A program made the position numbers and the translations under genes. From Lachnospiraceae bacterium OM04-12BH (lineage in GTDB: Bacteria > Bacillota > Clostridia > Lachnospirales > Lachnospiraceae): DNA of 38,609 nucleotides. The notes below the pieces were generated by a model. The model was not told the DNA's origin. It ran no database searches and saw only the letters and a list, made by a program, of their open reading frames with translations. Positions within the stretch are counted from its first letter, which is position 1. Every line of letters begins with the position of its first letter. Shown piece after piece: positions 15,835 to 23,672 of this stretch. The stretch lies in the NCBI GenBank assembly GCA_003490145.1, contig QULQ01000022.1, positions 1 through 38,609 on the forward strand, written 5' to 3'.

Positions 15835-17133
15835 TTATCCCTTTTTGAAGCTCCCCATCGCCGGCAGCAGGATCAGGAACATGACCACCAGAAGCATGAT
15901 AAGCATAGGAAATAAAAGCTTCGTCCCCGCTTCCTCCCCGTATTTTCTTGCCCGGTATCTCTGCTCCAAAAGCACTGTCTCTGCTTCTTCTGCAAGAAGT
16001 GACAGCAGCTTCTCATTTCCCTGCCTCAGATTTTCTGCCAGAATAAAGGAAAGTCTGCTGCACTCTCTTTCCCTGCATCTTCTCCCAAAGCTCCTGTAAA
16101 CCTCTGTTTCTGCTTTTCCATTCTGAAAAGCGAAGCCAGCCAATACAACCTCCTCATAAAGATATTGTCTTTTCCCTCCTTCCCTGCGCTTTCTCTCATA
16201 CTCTCTTCCGATCCGGATAAAGGCAGTTCTTGGTGTCATGCCTGCTCCGATCAAAAGCTGCAGCTTTGATACAAACTGCGGATATGCTCTTCTGATCTCC
16301 TTTTCTCTTTTTCTTTCCTTTTCGTAAAGCTTCCTGTCCAGTGAAAATGAAAGCAGAATCATCCCCATGACCAGAAATGGGATCACAATGAATATTGTTT
16401 TGTCTAATTCTTCCTGCCAACAGATGGGCTGGCCATCCATTTCTTCCGGAAGCCATATTTCCTTCTCCTCAGGGTTTTCTCTGTCAATTTTTAAGAGCAG
16501 CTCCTGCAATTCCTTCCGGTAAGCCTCCTCTTCAGTCATTCTCTCTGGATATACCCACAGCGGTATTTCTTCTGTAAAGGAGCTTTCTTCATAGGAAAGA
16601 CTGACATAGAGGCTGACAGACAGTCCATCCTCCGGGATCTCCTCTGCGGTAATTTCACCCCGGCTGTTTATAATCTGAGCATTACTGCTTTCCCATGAAA
16701 TCTGAAAGGGCAGCCCATCCAGATACCCCGGAAGCAGCAGCCTGTGAGTAACCCGCTTAAGACTTCCGTTTCCATTCAGGATCTCTGATGTCAGCCTTTG
16801 CACTGCTTCTGTTTTCAGTGCTTCCAGCTCTTCCTGCGTCAGCCTTCTCTCCGTAACAGTAAGGACCATCCGTTCTTTTCCATATATACCGTTCCCCTGC
16901 AGGATAACCTCATAGGATCCTTCATTCCATTCCTTCCGCTGCAGTGTTCCCTCTTCTGACAGATTCCTTTTTTCTTCTCTGCTGATACAAAGAAGAAGAA
17001 TGACTACTATACAAGCTGCTCCCATAAGGATCAGCAGCCGCCGTTTTCTGCGATAAAATGACTCATATTTCTGTTCTGCCTTTTCCCGCGGAAACAGCTG
17101 CGAAAAAAGGAACATTCTCTGTTTATCTATCAC
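15835..17133 (-). CDS. tadC: TadC-like membrane platform protein with N-terminal ectodomain
   Basis: The C-terminal half (about 270-432) is a type II secretion F domain: VSKLQLLIGAGMTPRTAFI, then a final hydrophobic helix LLFPMLIMLLVVMFLILLPA. This is the inner-membrane platform on which TadA acts. The N-terminal half is unusual: one membrane helix (about 31-49), then about 190 residues outside, including a beta-rich stretch ISWESSNAQIINSRGEITAE that resembles bacterial Ig-like (aBig) domains, then a second helix (about 243-262). The start is GTG at 17133, directly after the TadB stop, with GGAGGTGG eight bases upstream. The Ig-like reading is by pattern only. Confidence 0.82.
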   Translation of the reverse strand: MIDKQRMFLFSQLFPREKAEQKYESFYRRKRRLLILMGAACIVVILLLCISREEKRNLSEEGTLQRKEWNEGSYEVILQGNGIYGKERMVLTVTERRLTQEELEALKTEAVQRLTSEILNGNGSLKRVTHRLLLPGYLDGLPFQISWESSNAQIINSRGEITAEEIPEDGLSVSLYVSLSYEESSFTEEIPLWVYPERMTEEEAYRKELQELLLKIDRENPEEKEIWLPEEMDGQPICWQEELDKTIFIVIPFLVMGMILLSFSLDRKLYEKERKREKEIRRAYPQFVSKLQLLIGAGMTPRTAFIRIGREYERKRREGGKRQYLYEEVVLAGFAFQNGKAETEVYRSFGRRCRERECSRLSFILAENLRQGNEKLLSLLAEEAETVLLEQRYRARKYGEEAGTKLLFPMLIMLLVVMFLILLPAMGSFKKG

Positions 17134-17934
17134 CTATACTTCCACCTCCACCAGCCGGCAGCTCAGGAAATAAGCAAACAGATAAAGGGAAAGACATCCT
17201 GTCATTAATATATTCCCGGCTGCACTGCTGTAGCAGGCATCAAAATATCCGGGCGATGTAACCGTAATATACAGAATGATGAGAAACGGCATTCCATTCA
17301 TAATTTTCTGTTCCAGTATCCTGGCACTAAGCATTACAGCAATCTCCTTTTTCGTTTCTGCCCTGCCCTCGATCACACCACAGACCTGCTCCATGACCGA
17401 CACCATATTGCCGCCGCTTTCCTTCGCTACCGAAAACACCTCTGCAAAGTCAGTGATCTCTTCTATCTGACAGATTTTCCCAATCTCCTGCCACAATCCG
17501 GAAAGGCTTCTGTTATTCTGAAGCCCTGTCTTTAAAAGTCCCAGTATCCTGCAGATCTCACTTTCCTCTCCGAAAAGCTCCGCCATATCCTCCCTGCCTT
17601 TCAAAAAAGCATTTTCTGCTGAATATCCCGCTTTCAGGGAAGCTACTGTAAGCTGCAGTAGTTCCTTAAACTGCTGTAACAGGTCATCCTTCTTCTTTCC
17701 AAGCAAAAGTCTCCTCTCCCGGCAGTAATACATAATCCCGACAGGCAGCAGGAGCAGGGCTGCTCCTGCTCTCCGGTAAAAGCAGTATGTCAGCAGTACC
17801 ACGGCTGCCACACTCTTTCCAGTCAGGATCCAATGTTCCTTTGCTGAAATCCGATAAAAGCCATCAGACGCAGATCCCGGCTGCCCGGAGCTTTTCTTTC
17901 TGCATAAGCTCTCCCACCTTTTCCAGTTCACCAA
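17134..17934 (-). CDS. tadB: TadB-like membrane platform protein
   Basis: This type II secretion F-domain protein is about 266 residues from the chosen start. It has an N-terminal hydrophobic pair (VAAVVLLTYCFYRR and AGAALLLLPVGIMYY), the cytoplasmic F domain (LLQLTVASLKAGYSAENAF), and C-terminal helices around residues 205-260. Partnered with TadC it forms the pilus platform. The frame is open to 18063 but that would overlap TadA by 200 bases. Starts TTG 17934 and GTG 17931 follow an AGGGCAGGA and keep the conserved YRISAKEHW segment; a GTG at 17811 would remove it. The start is therefore uncertain. Confidence 0.8.
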   Translation of the reverse strand: MVNWKRWESLCRKKSSGQPGSASDGFYRISAKEHWILTGKSVAAVVLLTYCFYRRAGAALLLLPVGIMYYCRERRLLLGKKKDDLLQQFKELLQLTVASLKAGYSAENAFLKGREDMAELFGEESEICRILGLLKTGLQNNRSLSGLWQEIGKICQIEEITDFAEVFSVAKESGGNMVSVMEQVCGVIEGRAETKKEIAVMLSARILEQKIMNGMPFLIILYITVTSPGYFDACYSSAAGNILMTGCLSLYLFAYFLSCRLVEVEV

Positions 17935-19075
17935 TGATCCTGCCCTCTCTTTCTGCCACCTCCCGAAACCGGTAAAGGCTCCGGAACTGAATTTCTCCTT
18001 CTGTAAAAGGAAGCGGCTCCGCAATCTCCAGCACCCGTCTTGTCCCATCCCGGAGCCTCCCAAGATGCACCATCAGATCAAATCCGGCACTGATCTGCCG
18101 CCGAACCGCCGGAATGGGAATCTCCATCCCCATCAGTACCAGTGTCTCCAGCCTGCTGACCACATCCCTGATGCTATTGGCATGTATCGTTGTCATCCCA
18201 CAGTGTCCTACATTTACACTCTGCAGCATATCGATCGCCTCTTTTCCCCTTACTTCACCAACAATCAAGCGTGTTGGACGCATTCTTAAAGATGTACGGA
18301 TCAGATCCCGGATGGTAATTTCCTGGCAGCCTTCCACACTGGCCACCCTTGTTTCCAGCCTTACCAGATTTGGCAGTCCCTGAAGCTGCAGCTCCGCAGA
18401 ATCTTCAATGGTGATCACTCTTTCTTCTGGCGGAATAAACGCCGACAGGGCATTAAGTGCAGTTGTTTTCCCACTTCCGGTACCACCGCTTACCAGGATG
18501 TTATATCCGGCTTTTACAAGAGATTCCAGAAGCTCTGCTGCTTCCCGGCTGATTGAAGAAAACCGGATCAGCTGTTCCATGGTCATAGGTTTCCCAGGGA
18601 AACGTCTTATAGTGAGTACCGGGCCATTTAATGCCACCGGTGGTAGCACGACATTGACTCTGGATCCGTCCTTAAGCCGCCCATCCATGATCGGCCTGGC
18701 TTCATTTACCGTCCGGTTACATCCGGCTGCTATCTGCCAGATCACATGACAGAGCTTTTCTTCCGTTTCAAAGCGTACCGGGATCTGTAATAATCTTCCT
18801 CCCTTTTCGATGAAAACAGGATCTGTCCCATTGACCATGATCTCTGTAATTTCAGGATCCTCCAGAAGCTCCTGCAGCTTACCAAGCTCCCTGATCGCAT
18901 GATAAATATTTTTCCGCAGGATCGTCATGGAAGAAAGCTCCAGATGTCTTCTTTTTCCCTCTTTCAGAATCTCTGTATCAATCAGTTCACAGACCTCCTC
19001 TTCCTTCAGATCCTGCGTCAGATCCATCCGGTTTATGATCTCCTCCTCTACAAGTACCAGTTCATCAGTCCTCAT
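17864..19075 (-). CDS. tadA: TadA/CpaF-type pilus assembly ATPase
   Basis: This 403-residue (from ATG 19075) secretion ATPase has Walker A GGTGSGKTT (about 197-205), the Asp box TIEDSAELQL, and Walker B with RLIVGEVRG. The His box HCGMTTIHANS follows. It hydrolyses ATP to drive Flp pilin assembly through TadB and TadC. The N-terminal domain EIMVNGTDPVFIE is typical of the CpaF group. The frame is open to 19138, but ATG 19075 has AAAGGAGG just upstream and overlaps the TadZ gene by only 11 bases. Its 3' end overlaps the TadB start region. Confidence 0.94.
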   Translation of the reverse strand: MRTDELVLVEEEIINRMDLTQDLKEEEVCELIDTEILKEGKRRHLELSSMTILRKNIYHAIRELGKLQELLEDPEITEIMVNGTDPVFIEKGGRLLQIPVRFETEEKLCHVIWQIAAGCNRTVNEARPIMDGRLKDGSRVNVVLPPVALNGPVLTIRRFPGKPMTMEQLIRFSSISREAAELLESLVKAGYNILVSGGTGSGKTTALNALSAFIPPEERVITIEDSAELQLQGLPNLVRLETRVASVEGCQEITIRDLIRTSLRMRPTRLIVGEVRGKEAIDMLQSVNVGHCGMTTIHANSIRDVVSRLETLVLMGMEIPIPAVRRQISAGFDLMVHLGRLRDGTRRVLEIAEPLPFTEGEIQFRSLYRFREVAEREGRIIGELEKVGELMQKEKLRAAGICV

Positions 19076-20087
19076 GTTCCTCCTTTCTAAGAAGCTCCGG
19101 GAAAACCTCCTTTCGGATATAGGCTGCAAGGTCTCCATATGTCAGTTCCCCAAAATGCATGGGCAGCTTACGGAACAGCGGCAGCATCCATTTCCTCGTT
19201 TTTCCTGTGATCTCCTTGTACTTCATTGTTTCCAGTGCCATTTCATACTGACTTGTTTTCGCTTCAGCCAGTGCATCCTCCCTCACAATGGTATAGATCA
19301 GATCACAGTTTTTCAGCACCTCCCACAGATCCATCAGACAATCCGACAGATCCAGGATCAGATATTCGTAATCCGTGATCTTCTCAATCTCCTGGAATAG
19401 ATCGATCCAGTCTGTTCCCCGGATTCCTGACAGGCTTTGATATACATCCGCAGGCGGAATAAAATCCAGTCCTCCTACGCATTCTGTCAGGCTTTTCAGC
19501 TGATAAAACAGCTTTTCCCTGGCGCAGCTGAAATAATAGGTCAAATCCGAAAGATCTCCCTCAAATTCCCGGTTCAGCATTTTCCCAAGCCCTGAATACG
19601 CCTCAAAATTCAGATAAAGCGTCCTATGCTTCCGGGCAAGCATCTGCCCCAGCGTCAATGAGAATGTCGTCTGCAGGCAGCGTCCTACCGGAGTATAAAT
19701 CCCTATGATCTTCATTTTTCCTCTGCGGCAGGCAGTTACGGCAATTTCCTTTCCATTTCCCCCTGAATACTGCTCCATAACCTCCCGGAGCACCCTGTCG
19801 CAGGACTGATATTTATTTACATGATAAAGTGCCTGATTTAAATTGGTTCCATTTTCGCTCAGGATGATAATATGTGGAATTTCCAGAGCTTCGACCTTCT
19901 TTTGATATGCGTTCTCTGATACGAGCAAGCATTCTACTTTTTCTTTTTCCAGAAAAGAATAGAATTTGTCATCCCGTGTAAAGACATGGACTTCAAATGG
20001 GACATTCCCCTTTGTTGTGATAAAGTCCATAAGGCGATAGGCATAGTTTTCCTCACTATCAAGAATCGCAAGGATTCTTCTGTTCAA
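19065..20087 (-). CDS. tadZ: TadZ/CpaE-like protein with a degenerate P-loop
   Basis: This 340-residue protein has an N-terminal receiver-like domain (about 1-100; ILAILDSEENYAYRLMDFI) and a C-terminal ParA/MinD-like domain (about 123-330). TadZ proteins place the pilus machinery in the cell. The deviant Walker A that would read KGGxGKT is replaced by TPVGRCLQTTF (about 132-142), so both signature lysines are missing and ATP binding is doubtful. The start is TTG at 20087; a 12-codon ORF with a better ribosome site (ATG at 20096) overlaps it in another frame. It is the first gene of the Tad operon. Confidence 0.82.
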   Translation of the reverse strand: MNRRILAILDSEENYAYRLMDFITTKGNVPFEVHVFTRDDKFYSFLEKEKVECLLVSENAYQKKVEALEIPHIIILSENGTNLNQALYHVNKYQSCDRVLREVMEQYSGGNGKEIAVTACRRGKMKIIGIYTPVGRCLQTTFSLTLGQMLARKHRTLYLNFEAYSGLGKMLNREFEGDLSDLTYYFSCAREKLFYQLKSLTECVGGLDFIPPADVYQSLSGIRGTDWIDLFQEIEKITDYEYLILDLSDCLMDLWEVLKNCDLIYTIVREDALAEAKTSQYEMALETMKYKEITGKTRKWMLPLFRKLPMHFGELTYGDLAAYIRKEVFPELLRKEEHED

Positions 20088-20223
20088 TGGTATACATTAC
20101 CCCTTTCTGTAATACTCCCTGTGTGATTATCAAGTTACGTTTGAAACATTTGTTGAATGTTGGAAAGAAGCTTTCCTGTGATCTTCCGGAAAATAACTCT
20201 GTTGATCGTTTTGATTCTAGAAA

Positions 20224-20246
20224 ATAAACAACTGCTGTTTGTTTAT
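20224..20246. promoter_or_regulatory. Palindrome at the Tad operon transcription start
   Basis: ATAAACAA (20224-20231) and TTGTTTAT (20239-20246) are perfect inverted repeats with a seven-base centre. The palindrome covers the expected transcription start, about eight bases after the -10 box. It may be a repressor operator or a 5' RNA hairpin; the sequence does not decide between these. Confidence 0.45.
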
Positions 20247-20253
20247 AGGTCGA

Positions 20254-20282
20254 ATTATATAGAATAAAATTTCGTTTGTAAA
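20254..20282 (-). promoter_or_regulatory. Promoter of the Tad operon
   Basis: On the minus strand TTTACA (20277-20282), a 17-base spacer and a perfect TATAAT (20254-20259). It is about 165 bp upstream of the TadZ start and just downstream of the terminator hairpin of the preceding operon. The untranslated leader contains two further small stem-loops (GGAAAG/CTTTCC and AACATT/AATGTT). No known riboswitch consensus was recognised in it. Confidence 0.7.
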
Positions 20283-20325
20283 TAGGTCTTTCAAAAAAAT
20301 ACAAACTTTGGTACATACTTACAAA

Positions 20326-20354
20326 GAATACCGCTGTATGAAACAGCGGTATTC
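20326..20354 (-). terminator. Terminator hairpin after the GH172 operon
   Basis: GAATACCGCTGT (20326-20337) pairs with ACAGCGGTATTC (20343-20354), a perfect 12-bp stem with a five-base loop. On the minus strand it is followed by TTTGTAAG, a weak tail. It ends the operon that runs from the binding protein at 26010 to the oxidoreductase. Confidence 0.7.
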
Positions 20355-20419
20355 GAAAACTCCTGATAAATACTGGCGATTCTGGTGTTGTAATTTTTAC
20401 TAAACAGCCTTCATATCTG
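20327..20419 (-). repeat. 93-bp direct repeat, copy 1
   Basis: This 93-bp stretch matches 32654-32746 in the same orientation at 91 of 93 positions, with no gaps. On the minus strand it begins directly after the stop codon of the oxidoreductase gene and ends in the terminator hairpin. The two copies bound a 12.3-kb carbohydrate block. It has no inverted ends and no recognisable coding potential. Confidence 0.9.
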
Positions 20420-21607
20420 TTAAAGGTATTTTTTGAATTCTGGTATCGGAATAACAGTTCCACCTTCCATTGCTGACTGATGCGCACATATTCCTGTTCC
20501 TGTCCAGTAAGCTCCTACAATATCATCTACTACAGGCTTTCTGTCCTCTATGATAGCACGGACAAATTCATGTATCATATGAGGATGGGAACCTCCATGA
20601 CCGCCTCCCTGCTTAAATGACAGATGAGTATTTTCATCATTATACACTGTCTCTGTCGTAAATCCAGCAATACTGTCCGGCAGTCTATATCCATAATCCG
20701 GAACCTTTATTCTTTCCTCGACAATTTCTCCACCTCTGTTATATCTGCCAGGATCACCATCGATATCCAGCATTTCCTGCTGGATATCTCCGGTCCGAGT
20801 ATAAATAACCGGATCCTCAGAAGCCAGCTGCTGCCATTCAAAGCTCATATCTCTGCCGTATATTCTGAAGCATTCTGAATAGCTTCTGGCAACTCCATAA
20901 AGAAAGCGTTCCATTTCTATCGCAACATCACTGTGTTCCATTGTCACAAATGCGGCCTCGAATGCAAATGGAGAATGGTATTGTGATACCAGCTCGTCCC
21001 TGATCCTTCCTGATCCTTTTGCATACACTTCTTTTGGATAATCATTCAGCAGCATAAGACAAGTGCCTATCGCATGAGTCGGATGCATCAGAGGCGGAAA
21101 GCCCTCCCAGTATGAAGGCCAGCCTTCCATATCCTGATAATGCGCGCATGTCATATACTGTATCTTACCGAACTTTCCACGATCCAGCAAATCCTTCACA
21201 TAGAAATATTCTCTCCCAAATACAGTTGTTTCCATAAACATGTACTGCTTTTTACTTTCTATCCTGGCCTTAATAACATCTTCCAGTTCCTGAATGCTCA
21301 TGCCCATTGGAATTGTACATCCACAATGCTTTCCGGCTCTTAAAGCCTTTACTGAAAAATCCGCATGTGTAGAAGGCGGTGTAACGATATGGATTGCATC
21401 TATCTCATCATCCCGAAGCATTTCATCATAGCTGTCATAGCAATCCTTACTGTTGATTCCAAATTTCTCCTGGGCTATTTTGATCAGTTCCGGATTTGTA
21501 TCAGCAATTGCTATTTCATATACATCCGGATGTTTTAAATATATCGGTATAAACTCCATTCCAAAGCTTATTCCTACCATTCCGACTTTAATCTTATTAT
21601 TAATCAT
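20420..21607 (-). CDS. Gfo/Idh/MocA family oxidoreductase with atypical active-site motif
   Basis: This 395-residue protein has an N-terminal Rossmann fold (VGMVGISFGMEFI) and the family C-terminal alpha/beta domain (GGGHGGSHPHMIHEFVRAI). Members oxidise, reduce or epimerise sugars, and some act as glycosidases with NAD. The usual EKP motif after GKH is replaced here by CTIPMG, so the conserved lysine is absent. Its neighbours suggest a role on the sugar released by the GH172 enzyme. The ATG at 21607 is eight bases after GAGGTG; an ATG six bases earlier is too close to this site. It is the last gene of the importer-GH172 operon. Confidence 0.85.
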   Translation of the reverse strand: MINNKIKVGMVGISFGMEFIPIYLKHPDVYEIAIADTNPELIKIAQEKFGINSKDCYDSYDEMLRDDEIDAIHIVTPPSTHADFSVKALRAGKHCGCTIPMGMSIQELEDVIKARIESKKQYMFMETTVFGREYFYVKDLLDRGKFGKIQYMTCAHYQDMEGWPSYWEGFPPLMHPTHAIGTCLMLLNDYPKEVYAKGSGRIRDELVSQYHSPFAFEAAFVTMEHSDVAIEMERFLYGVARSYSECFRIYGRDMSFEWQQLASEDPVIYTRTGDIQQEMLDIDGDPGRYNRGGEIVEERIKVPDYGYRLPDSIAGFTTETVYNDENTHLSFKQGGGHGGSHPHMIHEFVRAIIEDRKPVVDDIVGAYWTGTGICAHQSAMEGGTVIPIPEFKKYL

Positions 21608-21620
21608 AGCCATTCACCTC

Positions 21621-22811
21621 TTAATTAAAAAGTGGCATTTCCTGTGGATATTTCCCCATAAAACCGGGTCTGCCAACCAAATCCTTTGTTCGTTCTGAAG
21701 CATCCATCAGACCGGGAAGCGCACTTTCCGGCTTATCTAAATAAAAATATGTACAACATGACCAGTCGTCTTCTCTTTCAAATAAAAGAGGTCTTCCATC
21801 CAGCATTGGGATATTGGTAAAGTCCACAGCCTCACCATCCGCAGAGATCACCTGGTTATCTGCCATCTGGTTCTTATACAATAGCTGTGCATGATGGAAA
21901 TAGTCATCTCTATCAACTGCACCTATCTGCTGTATAGTTGCTCTGAAATTGCTGTTAAAGTAAATCGGATCCGGAACATGGAAACGATAAAAGCATAATT
22001 CCATATTTGTCTTATCATATACCGGACAACCGCAGTACAGATCATAATAGTAATCTTGTCCCCAGGCTGTTCCAATATAATCTTCCACTCCGGTACCACA
22101 TATAGTAGGGAAATCTGTATCACCATCAATATATGCTTTGAATTCACCCTCTCCCCACCATGTATCAGAATATAATTTTGTATTACACCGAACTCCCATA
22201 TTCGTGCCTAAATATCGTCCTTTTCCTTCAACATAAGGGAGTAACTCGAAATCCTTTTTCAAATGAGTAAGATTCTCCCGGTTGAAGAAAGCGTGAAAAT
22301 ACATGGTATCTTCCGAGAACTTATCCCCCAATGTATAATCTATATCATAATAAAAATGTTTAATAGGTGATGAAGATTCATTTGTAATCACAATTTTCAT
22401 ACCCGTTTTAAATGGCATTGGGATATATGTGCTGAAGCTGCGTCCTTCAGGATTGGAAAACAGTGCATTTTTAAATGTTGCAACCTTTCCCAGTCCTACA
22501 CAGAAAAAGTCTCCAAAAGGTACATCTACTGCCGGCTTATCACAATTGTCCCAAAACATCTCAAGCCTCAGTCCTCTTAAGGTATCCGGTGTCTGATCAT
22601 TGATCGTAATCCAAATACGACGGATAATGCCGCTTGTATTTTCTGCATGCGCTAAAACCCTGCTCTCTCCGGTATTCAATGTAAACCAGGGAGCTCCTTT
22701 TCTGCCATTCCTGGCTGTACCTCCTGCGCCTTTTGCGCCATCCGGATTTTCATGGCTTGCCCATCTGGACACAACTCCTTCTTGAAATTTAAACATTTCA
22801 TTTCCTAACAT
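21621..22811 (-). CDS. DUF2961 / GH172 family glycosidase-type protein
   Basis: This 396-residue protein matches the DUF2961 (GH172) pattern. Key segments are ISWASHENPDG-like text near the N-terminus, WITINDQ (67-73), VPFGDFF (97-103), DTWWGEGEFKAYIDGD (216-231) and TGVEDYIGTAWG (240-251). Candidate catalytic acids are E221/E223 and E243. GH172 includes enzymes for alpha-D-fructofuranosides (difructose dianhydride I) and alpha-D-arabinofuranosides. No signal peptide is present, so it acts inside the cell on imported sugar. The ATG at 22811 has AAGGAGG eight bases upstream. The precise substrate is not known. Confidence 0.85.
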   Translation of the reverse strand: MLGNEMFKFQEGVVSRWASHENPDGAKGAGGTARNGRKGAPWFTLNTGESRVLAHAENTSGIIRRIWITINDQTPDTLRGLRLEMFWDNCDKPAVDVPFGDFFCVGLGKVATFKNALFSNPEGRSFSTYIPMPFKTGMKIVITNESSSPIKHFYYDIDYTLGDKFSEDTMYFHAFFNRENLTHLKKDFELLPYVEGKGRYLGTNMGVRCNTKLYSDTWWGEGEFKAYIDGDTDFPTICGTGVEDYIGTAWGQDYYYDLYCGCPVYDKTNMELCFYRFHVPDPIYFNSNFRATIQQIGAVDRDDYFHHAQLLYKNQMADNQVISADGEAVDFTNIPMLDGRPLLFEREDDWSCCTYFYLDKPESALPGLMDASERTKDLVGRPGFMGKYPQEMPLFN

Positions 22812-22847
22812 ATAACTTTCCTCCTTTATTTTATTATTAATACATTT

Positions 22848-23672
22848 TTAGTCCTTCATTCCGGTCGTCTTAATTCCTTCAAGATAATATCTCTGAAGCA
22901 CTCCAAAAATTAAAACAGTTGGTATAATTGCAATTACTGATGCTGCCAGAATCTGATTCCACGAAATTCTCAATGATCCCATCAGTGTTGCAATCTGTAT
23001 CTGAATCGTATATTTACTCTTGTCCTGAGCAACAATGGTAGACCACAAGTACGAATTCCAGTTAGTAACAAAAAACGAAACTCCCAAAGTAATAAACATA
23101 GGTTTTGCAAGCGGAACATATATTTTTCTGAATGTCTGGAAAATTGAACATCCATCAATTCTTGCCGATTCATACAAGGAATCCGGCATTTCCACAAAAT
23201 ACTGTCTGAACAGGAAAACACCGTATGCATGAGGCACCATAGGAAGTATCATGCCCCAAAGCGAGTTTACAAGCCCTAAGCTTTTGATTATAAAAAATAA
23301 TGGAATTATAATTACCGGAAAGGGAATCATCATCGTACTGAGCACCCACATAAAAGCTGCTTTTTTTCCGGGAAATCTTAATCTTGCAAAGGCAAAGGCA
23401 GCCATAGAATGTACTATAAGTGCCAAAATCGTCACCATTGTTGCTACAAATAACGAATTTTTAATTCCTGTAAAAACATCCAACGTTGTAAACACCTGTT
23501 TAAATGCATCAACGCTGACATGTTTTGGGATAATCCGATAATCAAATACCTCTGTATCTATTTTAAGTGAACTGCTTATAAGCAGAATAATCGGAAAAAG
23601 TGCAAAAGCTAAAAACACACAACCGACAATAATTTTTATTAATAATATTCCGTATTTTTTCACTCTAATCAC
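22848..23672 (-). CDS. CUT1 sugar ABC transporter permease (MalG-like)
   Basis: This 274-residue permease has six predicted transmembrane helices and the EAA loop ESARIDGCSIFQTFRKIYVPL. It ends in the charged tail LEGIKTTGMKD usual for MalG-type CUT1 permeases. It pairs with the MalF-like permease directly upstream; together they import an oligosaccharide delivered by the lipoprotein. The start is a GTG at 23672 immediately after the TAG of the MalF gene; a second GTG at 23663 has a better spaced AGGTGA and is an alternative. Confidence 0.92.
   Translation of the reverse strand: MIRVKKYGILLIKIIVGCVFLAFALFPIILLISSSLKIDTEVFDYRIIPKHVSVDAFKQVFTTLDVFTGIKNSLFVATMVTILALIVHSMAAFAFARLRFPGKKAAFMWVLSTMMIPFPVIIIPLFFIIKSLGLVNSLWGMILPMVPHAYGVFLFRQYFVEMPDSLYESARIDGCSIFQTFRKIYVPLAKPMFITLGVSFFVTNWNSYLWSTIVAQDKSKYTIQIQIATLMGSLRISWNQILAASVIAIIPTVLIFGVLQRYYLEGIKTTGMKD

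Noticed and set aside
20100..20250. A c-di-GMP or other riboswitch in the Tad leader
   Set aside because: Stem-loops are present but no conserved riboswitch core was recognised.
20059..20487. A 142-codon minus-strand frame through the 93-bp repeat
   Set aside because: It overlaps the end of the oxidoreductase gene and runs through the terminator hairpin and the Tad promoter and leader. The part in the repeat is conserved at DNA level only.
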